Position numbers and translations under genes: made by a program. Positions 60,901 to 64,000 of a stretch of 64,000 nucleotides of DNA are shown here, in pieces. Under the pieces are notes generated by a model. That model had not been told where the DNA came from and made no database searches. It saw nothing but the letters and a program-made list of their open reading frames with translations. Every line of letters starts with the position of its first letter. The first letter of the stretch is position 1. The stretch comes from Warburgia ugandensis (lineage: Eukaryota; Streptophyta; Magnoliopsida; Canellales; Canellaceae), in assembly GCA_035236585.1 (NCBI GenBank), contig CP141130.1, forward strand, positions 74,905,944-74,969,943, given 5' to 3'.

Positions 60901-61029
60901 TACTTACAAGTGTTGCATCTAGCCTTCAAAAGTCAAAATTGCTTGCGACTGATACTTCCAACAATATTCTTTCCATGGCTGAGAAATATAAATGCATGAA
61001 AACGACCTTCAGGAAGAGACTAGCATTCG
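36270..61029 (+). CDS. ATX1/ATX2: Histone H3 lysine-4 methyltransferase, trithorax type (ATX1/ATX2-like), 3' end beyond window
   Basis: Nuclear chromatin regulator that methylates H3K4 at target genes such as floral regulators. Nineteen exons join in frame: 36270-36952, 37053-37104, 37180-37254, 37597-37816, 38729-38852, 39074-39178, 40597-40793, 40988-41080, 41175-41272, 49107-49286, 54517-54660, 54866-54913, 55156-55273, 55352-55417, 55496-55557, 55732-55788, 59628-59696, 59831-60026 and 60745-61029, giving 957 complete codons. Domains: conserved N-terminal '[16 protein letters not shown]'; Tudor-like segment about 240-330; PWWP about 332-400; FYRN 473-520; FYRC 521-615; PHD 650-695; extended PHD 706-827; linker ending '[12 protein letters not shown]'. 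In the family, 'RKRLAFG' is followed at once by the SET and post-SET domains, which lie outside the window. All junctions are GT-AG except one GC-AG (intron 2). No stop or frameshift was seen. ATX2 resembles it slightly more than ATX1 in the extended PHD region. Confidence 0.95.
37053..37816 (+). CDS. ATX1/ATX2: ATX exons 2-4: Tudor-like segment
   Basis: Exon 2 (37053-37104) codes '[17 protein letters not shown]', exon 3 (37180-37254) '[18 protein letters not shown]' and on, and exon 4 (37597-37816) '[20 protein letters not shown]' through '[10 protein letters not shown]'. The pattern C-K-V-x-W-P-L-D with a later Y-x-D-G-D is the Tudor-like fold seen before the PWWP domain in ATX1 and ATX2. 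The intron between exons 2 and 3 starts with GC instead of GT; see its own entry. Confidence 0.93.
37105..37179 (+). other. GC-AG intron of 75 bp, in frame and stop-free (ATX intron 2)
   Basis: The donor is AAG|GCAAGT, the classic non-canonical GC-AG pattern, and the acceptor is 'aatgcag'. Only this pair gives the family-conserved 'GLxCKVxWPLD' junction in frame; the nearby GT dinucleotides shift the frame. The intron length is a multiple of three and has no stop, so retention would add 25 residues ('[10 protein letters not shown]...') inside the Tudor-like domain. It is the shortest of the introns here except for a few in the PHD region. Confidence 0.88.
38469..38636 (+). mobile_element. Au-type SINE in ATX intron 4
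   Basis: Carries box A-like 'gagccttggtgcaatgg', the box B region 'gggttcaagg', the 'ccccttccccggaccccgca' block and the 3' end 'gactgccc' plus T run. An internal segment ('tcttgcaaaatgcaaggt') is missing compared with the other copies. The target duplication 'attttttattgggcct' is perfect over 16 bp (38453-38468 and 38637-38652), so the insertion is fairly recent. Confidence 0.93.
38729..39178 (+). CDS. ATX1/ATX2: ATX exons 5-6: PWWP domain
   Basis: Exon 5 (38729-38852) codes '[20 protein letters not shown]' and ends in '[10 protein letters not shown]'; exon 6 (39074-39178) codes '[20 protein letters not shown]' and '[11 protein letters not shown]'. The PWWP signature here is A-M-W-P (residues 346-349), as in Arabidopsis ATX1 and ATX2; the domain binds methylated nucleosomal histone tails or DNA. 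The acceptor of exon 5 lies only 77 bp after the nested SINE's second target duplication (38637-38652). Confidence 0.93.
40597..41272 (+). CDS. ATX1/ATX2: ATX exons 7-9: acidic linker, FYRN and first half of FYRC
   Basis: Exon 7 (40597-40793) codes '[16 protein letters not shown]', an acidic stretch ('[13 protein letters not shown]') and '[12 protein letters not shown]'. Exon 8 (40988-41080) codes '[20 protein letters not shown]' and on, the FYRN core. Exon 9 (41175-41272) codes '[18 protein letters not shown]' and 'VTLDNGDQ', the start of FYRC. FYRN and FYRC fold together in trithorax proteins. Confidence 0.92.
41273..42776 (+). other. ATX intron 9, left part
   Basis: T-rich intronic sequence from the GTCAGG donor at 41273 to the edge of the copia fossil. 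No coding or structured feature was recognised. A 3' LTR for the copia element was looked for here and not seen. Confidence 0.5.
45235..45420 (-). mobile_element. Au-type SINE inside the copia fossil
   Basis: Reverse-complement Au order: 'gggcagccttggtgcatgaag', 'cggggaaggggtgggccaca', 'ttttgcaagaggctg', inverted box B 'ccttgaacccatgacc', and 'gcgccaaggctcccc'. A perfect 15-bp target duplication, 'aaactaggaaacaag', flanks it (45220-45234 and 45421-45435). It is younger than the copia insertion. Confidence 0.93.
46904..47444. repeat. Near-perfect tandem duplication, 268-bp unit, at the copia leader
   Basis: The unit 46904-47171 is repeated at 47172-47439, with 5 more matching bases after that. 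I saw no difference between the copies on reading. Each unit holds the leader next to gag, the primer-binding site (47041-47052 region and 47310-47320) and the adjoining 120-odd bases of the LTR. The identity points to a recent event or an assembly artefact. Confidence 0.9.
47321..47600 (-). repeat. 5' LTR of the intron 9 copia fossil
   Basis: On the plus strand it starts 'tgaaagtttagaag' and ends 'tttcctaaca', TG...CA as expected. It abuts the primer-binding site on its left (plus-strand) side, which fixes the minus orientation. Confidence 0.82.
47954..48032 (+). other. Hairpin (inverted repeat) in ATX intron 9
   Basis: The arm 'ggcagacaatttctgt' (47968-47983) is perfectly reverse-complemented at 48003-48018 ('acagaaattgtctgcc') with a 19-base loop. 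Pairing continues imperfectly outward for about 14 more bases on each side (47954-47967 and 48019-48032). The stem of about 30 bp with bulges has the size of a small microRNA precursor or a small inverted-repeat transposon remnant. Transcription would come from the ATX pre-mRNA. Confidence 0.6.
49107..49286 (+). CDS. ATX1/ATX2: ATX exon 10: FYRC second half
   Basis: Codes 60 residues, '[20 protein letters not shown]' through '[14 protein letters not shown]', phase 0 at both ends. It matches the FYRC C-terminal part of the ATX family. It is isolated between the two largest introns, 7.8 kb upstream and 5.2 kb downstream. Confidence 0.93.
49643..49824 (+). mobile_element. Au-type SINE in ATX intron 10
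   Basis: The best preserved copy in the window. Box A 'tggcgcaacgg' (49656-49666) and box B 'ggttcaaggc' (49699-49708) fit the RNA polymerase III internal promoter, followed by 'cctcttgcaaaatgcaagg', 'ccccttccccagaccccgca' and 'tggggctgccctttt'. The target duplication 'gttctgccctaagaa' has one mismatch over 15 bp (49628-49642 and 49825-49839). Confidence 0.93.
49871..51128 (+). repeat. Tandem duplication of about 700 bp in ATX intron 10
   Basis: The block 49871-50574 recurs at 50575 to about 51128 (offset 704 bp). Shared blocks include 'ttaaggtttcatggtgtttg', 'gatctttctaatttatcaat', 'cttggaagaactgtatagat', 'gtgcacaatgtc(g/a)tgcctta' and 'aggggcacaaga'. The second unit has several deletions and ends in a run of 15 G. 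Divergence is modest, so the duplication is younger than most repeats here. No coding function was seen. Confidence 0.85.
51114..51128 (+). repeat. Poly-G run (15 G)
   Basis: An uninterrupted run of 15 G at the end of the second duplicated unit, where the first unit has only a CCGGGGGAG sequence. Long G runs are rare in plant DNA and prone to length error in sequencing. Confidence 0.95.
51129..52907 (+). other. ATX intron 10, middle part: unidentified sequence
   Basis: Intronic DNA holding three short plus-strand open frames (51584-51814, 51820-52017, 52334-52597). One reads '[20 protein letters not shown]', which combines a basic cluster with a DLNL-type motif as found in EAR repressors. 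They lie in different frames without supporting splice sites that I could confirm, and no family was recognised. They may be remains of an unidentified transposon or captured gene. Confidence 0.3.
52908..53756 (+). mobile_element. RTE LINE, 5'-truncated, ATX intron 10
   Basis: This plus-strand copy begins inside the reverse transcriptase ('[20 protein letters not shown]', '[13 protein letters not shown]') and runs through '[20 protein letters not shown]' and '[11 protein letters not shown]' to the 3' end 'ccctaattggataaggctttgatgatgatg' region, ending in GAT triplets. The duplicated target 'cagttata' (52900-52907 and 53757-53764) confirms 5' truncation at insertion. The reading frame is interrupted by stops and frame changes. 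Same family as the copies at 1299, 57203 and 62917. Confidence 0.9.
54517..55788 (+). CDS. ATX1/ATX2: ATX exons 11-16: PHD finger and start of extended PHD
   Basis: Exons 54517-54660, 54866-54913, 55156-55273, 55352-55417, 55496-55557 and 55732-55788. They code '[20 protein letters not shown]' and '[11 protein letters not shown]', then '[14 protein letters not shown]' and 'WLCNLC' (PHD, zinc ligands Cys4-His-Cys3), followed by '[17 protein letters not shown]', '[14 protein letters not shown]' and '[19 protein letters not shown]' (extended PHD). At the position where Arabidopsis ATX1 and ATX2 have D-G-R-W-A-H this protein has D-G-C-W-A-H, which adds an extra cysteine beside the zinc-binding motif. 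Confidence 0.94.
55890..56028 (-). mobile_element. Au-type SINE fragment in ATX intron 16
   Basis: Reverse-complement Au sequence: 'agggaaggggcggaccacaa', 'ttgcattttgcaagaggctg', inverted box B 'ccttgaacctgtgacc' and 'gttgtgccaagg'. The 3' tail with the 'gggctgccc' end is missing, and no target duplication was found, so the copy is partial and probably older. Confidence 0.85.
57203..59095 (-). mobile_element. RTE LINE, 5'-truncated, ATX intron 16
   Basis: Minus-strand RTE copy with the 3' GAT-triplet end at about 57203 and the conserved 'aggggtcggctacat' block, then the C-terminal region and the reverse transcriptase ('[15 protein letters not shown]' and '[17 protein letters not shown]' near 57900-58060). 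It stops near 59095 in the region between endonuclease and reverse transcriptase. A flanking 7-bp duplication 'gaagcat' (57196-57202 and 59096-59102) fits a truncated insertion. Several stops and frameshifts are present. An Au SINE lies inside it at 58486-58670. Confidence 0.88.
58486..58670 (+). mobile_element. Au-type SINE inside the RTE LINE
   Basis: Complete Au order from 'ggggagccttggtgcaatgg' to 'cagggctgtcccctttttt'. It is flanked by a perfect 16-bp target duplication, 'tatgtatgtctattgt' (58470-58485 and 58671-58686), which lies within the RTE LINE. Three layers are thus stacked: ATX intron, RTE, SINE. Confidence 0.94.
59628..61029 (+). CDS. ATX1/ATX2: ATX exons 17-19: end of extended PHD and linker to SET
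   Basis: Exon 17 (59628-59696) codes '[20 protein letters not shown]' and 'CVE'. Exon 18 (59831-60026) codes '[20 protein letters not shown]' through 'SFCKKHRQ' and '[11 protein letters not shown]'. Exon 19 (60745-61029) codes '[20 protein letters not shown]', '[15 protein letters not shown]', '[12 protein letters not shown]' and 'RKRLAF'. The donor at 61030 (GTGAGC) is phase 1, matching the family junction just before the SET domain ('GKSGIHGFGIF' in Arabidopsis), which was not found in the remaining 2.97 kb. Confidence 0.94.
60059..60120 (+). mobile_element. Au-type SINE, 3' fragment, ATX intron 18
   Basis: Only the last 60 bp of the Au element are present ('cttccccggaccctgcatag' to 'caccgggctgccca' plus T run), yet a perfect 18-bp duplication flanks it ('ttttatttgtttatatga', 60041-60058 and 60121-60138). 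It therefore inserted in this truncated form, 33 bp downstream of the exon 18 donor. Confidence 0.88.
60271..60544 (+). mobile_element. Interrupted Au-type SINE 3' part, ATX intron 18
   Basis: The piece 'ttgccccttccccagacctc' (60272-60292) and the piece 'gtgggagctgtgcacctggc' plus 'tgcc' (about 60497-60520) are the two halves of an Au 3' end, separated by about 200 bp of unrelated DNA. A 25-bp near-perfect duplication ('tgatgctggt(t/a)ttagtt(a/g)gtgatgg', 60246-60270 and 60545-60569) brackets the whole, which supports one SINE insertion that was later interrupted. Confidence 0.75.
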
Positions 61030-61512
61030 GTGAGCTTCTATGTATTTGCATTTATAATTGATATGTATTTGTTATCAAGCTAGCTTTCTTGAGTAACACT
61101 TCTGTCTATTTGATCCATTTTCCCCTAAAACTTCTGACACAATATTTCTCTTCTGACGCTTTCTTCATCACCCTGACTAGAGTAATTTGTTTGTTTTTTC
61201 TTACTTGAACTTTTAACTTGGTGATTGCCCTGATGGCTGATTGTGGAAACTGAACTGCAAATTCTTGTGCCCTCTGGCTTAGTCTTGCATTTGAAAAACT
61301 CTAAAATTTCTGTGATTTTCTATCAGAAGGTCCTTTAAATTTAAAACAACTGATTAAGAACGGAATACTCAACTTGCAAAGACTGGAGTAATTGTGAGCC
61401 AATGACTAATGTTGCTTAGTTGGTTGTCCCTTTCTCTAGAACTAGTTCAAGTTTTAGAAAACATAATCTTCTCTATATTATACTGAGAGAAGGATTTGAT
61501 AGAATTTTATTT

Positions 61513-61559
<47 letters not shown>

Positions 61560-62916
61560 TTTATATCTGCATTTATGCAGGACAGAGTTTTATTGAAACC
61601 TTGTTTCTTTTATGATATCAATGCAAGATTGGACAGAAAGGTGAGGCATCTGATTATAATCTCTACCAGTTTCTTCTCTCTAGAAGATATATTCTCCATT
61701 CTTTTGAGATCCAGATCTCTTCAAATATTCTCTCTTCTAGATCTACACTTTCTTGAAGGAAATACTAGGCTCTGCTCATTTTTTTCGCCTTCAAATCATA
61801 CATGTTCCAATCATATATGCTCTCACTTCCCTTCAATGTCTAGATCTATGTGTTTTTTCATTAGAACCTGTACATTTTCTTTGAGATCTATTTTATTTTT
61901 CCTTTGTTCCTTAAGATCAATTTTTTTCCTTTCTGATAGTTTCCCATTCTCTTCTTCCTTATGATTTGTCTCTTCTCCTCAATATAAGAAGAGATGAAGT
62001 AGAAAGAAAGCAGTAAACAAAGATTTCTGTGCTTACCATCCGGTGTTCTTGAAACTATGACCACGGGTGATAGGAATGGGTCACTTCTAGAGCAGGAAAT
62101 TTCAATGTTAGTTTTCGGAAGTGATTGGTTTAGGTAAAAAGGAAGATGACTAGTTAGAGGTTGAGCAAAAAGAAAAGAATAGTGTTGTAATAAAATTTCA
62201 TGGAAATTAATGAAAGGAAAGAAGAGGATGAAAATATGAACGCAGGAGAAGTAGAGGATTTTTGAATAAGAGGCTGGGAGGTGATCGGAGGTGGTAATGT
62301 AAGAGTTTAAGCTGAAGCATATATGTCTTATTATTAGTTAAAGAAGTTCTATCATGCATCTCTCTGAGAGAATCTTGTCACTATGCAATCATTGCCAAAT
62401 AATGTGCAAGTTACCAAGGGTAACAATATGAAAAGATGGGATAAGGTAATACGGAAGAGGCTAATTTGGTTTCATAGGGAAATTTATCAAGACCAGAATG
62501 GCAAAAGTTGGAAATGAATGTGAAAAGCAATGCAGAAGCAGGAAGTGAAGGATCTGAAAAAGAGGTCATGCAGTAGCAAAAATGCACTATCAAGTGAACA
62601 TGAAAAGCAAACAGGAAGCTGGTGGGAAACATCCTGTAGAATGAACATGAAACTTGTAAGAAGCATCCTTCGGAGGGAGCTAGTAGTGGAGCATGAATAT
62701 ATGACAGTATAATTGGAAAGCTAATATACTGTTAGATATTAGTACGAATTTTTGATAAGTACAATTATCATATTTAGAGGCTTTCTAATTTGAAATTATT
62801 GAGATAATATTGTATATGCTTAAATCCCTCATAGATCCACAATCTCCCCTTAAATTCCTCTCAGATTCACAATTAATTGCCTTAAATCACAGCTGTAGAT
62901 AATAGCTGATTCACTT
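61030..62916 (+). other. ATX intron 19, left part
   Basis: Starts at the GTGAGC donor of exon 19. It contains a TC microsatellite (61514-61555) and then pyrimidine-rich and purine-rich stretches without recognisable coding content. The piece near 62731 ('tgttagatattag') might be an LTR edge, but no partner was found. No SET-domain exon was seen. Confidence 0.45.
61514..61555 (+). repeat. (CT)n microsatellite, about 42 bp
   Basis: An uninterrupted CT run of 21 units in ATX intron 19; expected to vary in length between individuals. Confidence 0.96.
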
Positions 62917-64000
62917 CATCATCATCATCATCGATACCTTGTCCAAATTAGGGGTCAGCCACACGAATCTTGTTCCTCCAGTCCCCTCTATTAAGGACCA
63001 TGGTTTCATTTAGTTCCAAAGTTTTTAAATCTTTTCTCACTACTTCTATTCACGTTCTTTTTGGGCCTTCCCCTTGCCCTTTTAGAACCTTTTACTTGCT
63101 TTGCCTTACTCCTAATTGGTGTTGTCTTTGGTCTTGGTTGGACATGTCCAAACCATCTAAGTCTAATCTCCCTTATCTTGTTACCTATTGGTGCTACCCT
63201 TAAGTTTCCTCTAATGTTTTCATTTCTAATTCTAGCATTTTTTATCTTGCCACTCATCCATCTCAGTATACTCTTCCTGCTACGCTCATCCTATGAACAT
63301 GATATTTCTTAACTGGTCAACACTTTGATCGATAGAGCATGGTCGACCTTATAGTCATCTCATAGAATTTTCCTTTTAGTTTGAGTGGAACTCGCCAATC
63401 ACAAAAAACTCCATATGCGCATCTCCATTTGTTCCTACCTGCTTGGATTCTCTAGGCAATCTCCTTCTTAATCTCTCCACTATAATGAATCATTGATCCT
63501 AAGTATTGAAAGTGGCCTTTTACAGGGACTTCTTGATTATTAATCTTTATTGGTGCTCTAGTCCCGCTCCTCTCCTTGCTAAAATTGCATTTCATATACT
63601 CTATTTTAGTTTAGTTGATTGTAAATCCTTTAGGTTCTAATGCTTCTCTCCATAACTCTAGCTTTGTATTTACACCCTCCATTGTCTCATCAATTAAAAC
63701 TATATCATTTGCAAATAGCATGCATTATGGATTCTCCTTGTATAGCTGTTTTGTTAACTCATCCATAACCAACTGAAAAGATATGGGCTCAATGTCGATC
63801 CTTGGTGTAATCCTACAGTGATAGAAAAATCATCATCTCTCCGCTAGTGGTCTTAACATTTGTTACCCCTCTCTTGTACATATCTTTAATTATGTTTATA
63901 TAACCCTACGAAACCCCATTCTTGCCCAACACCCCATATTAACTCTCTAGGGACCCTATCATAAGCTTTTTCTAAGTCAATAAAGACCATATATAGGCCG
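62917..64000 (-). mobile_element. RTE LINE, runs off the window, ATX intron 19
   Basis: Minus-strand RTE copy starting with the ATC-triplet 3' end (62917-62932) and 'aaattaggggtcagccacac'. The C-terminal region ('[20 protein letters not shown]', 'RLRWFGHVQPRP', 'KRARGRPKKNV') is at 63006-63257, and sequence matching the reverse transcriptase 'ADDIVL' part lies near 63690. Stops and frameshifts are present. It continues past position 64000. Confidence 0.88.

Noticed and set aside
61030-64000. SET-domain exon of ATX
   Set aside because: The expected motif after 'RKRLAFG' was looked for in all three plus frames and not seen; a spurious splice-like stretch near 61581-61640 does not match the family.
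1-64000. CRISPR arrays, bacterial operons, rRNA or functional tRNA genes
   Set aside because: None seen. The tRNA-like A and B boxes all belong to Au SINEs, and the repeats are eukaryotic transposons, microsatellites and local duplications.

Overview
The window is nuclear DNA from a flowering plant that is not a grass, probably a woody dicot or a magnoliid; I cannot place it more closely. The evidence is a spliced nuclear gene for a plant trithorax-type histone methyltransferase (ATX1/ATX2 type), the first exon of a chloroplast thioredoxin F gene, Au-type plant SINEs, plant RTE and L1 LINEs, and Ty1/copia fossils primed by initiator tRNA-Met. There are no operons, CRISPR arrays, rRNA or functional tRNA genes.

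Layout. 1-4.9 kb: anonymous DNA, then a long decayed RTE LINE (minus strand) with tandem repeats at its 5' end. 4.9-11.1 kb: mostly anonymous, with two Au SINEs flanking thioredoxin F exon 1 (minus strand, 10163-10464); the rest of that gene was not found. 11.1-24.5 kb: AT-rich accessory DNA with microsatellites, a likely 2.1 kb solo LTR and a small LTR element. 24.5-35.9 kb: a three-level nest. An L1 LINE is split inside its RNase H region by an old copia element, which itself carries a second copy of the same solo-LTR family. 36.27-61.03 kb and beyond: the ATX gene (plus strand). I could place 19 consecutive exons in frame (957 complete codons) covering the Tudor-like segment, PWWP, FYRN, FYRC, PHD and extended PHD regions. 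The SET domain is expected beyond position 64000.

The ATX introns are swollen by transposons: a minus-strand copia fossil in intron 9, RTE fragments in introns 10, 16 and 19, and seven Au SINE copies or pieces in introns 4, 9, 10, 16 and 18. Coding exons and splice sites remain clean, so the gene looks functional. One intron uses a GC-AG splice pair and has a length divisible by three with no stop, which makes it a candidate for retention.

I found no new multi-gene system. The most interesting points are the GC-AG in-frame intron, the nested element stratigraphy beside the ATX promoter, the repeated 5' leader of the RTE element, the solo LTR that landed at the very tip of another LTR, and a hairpin in intron 9.
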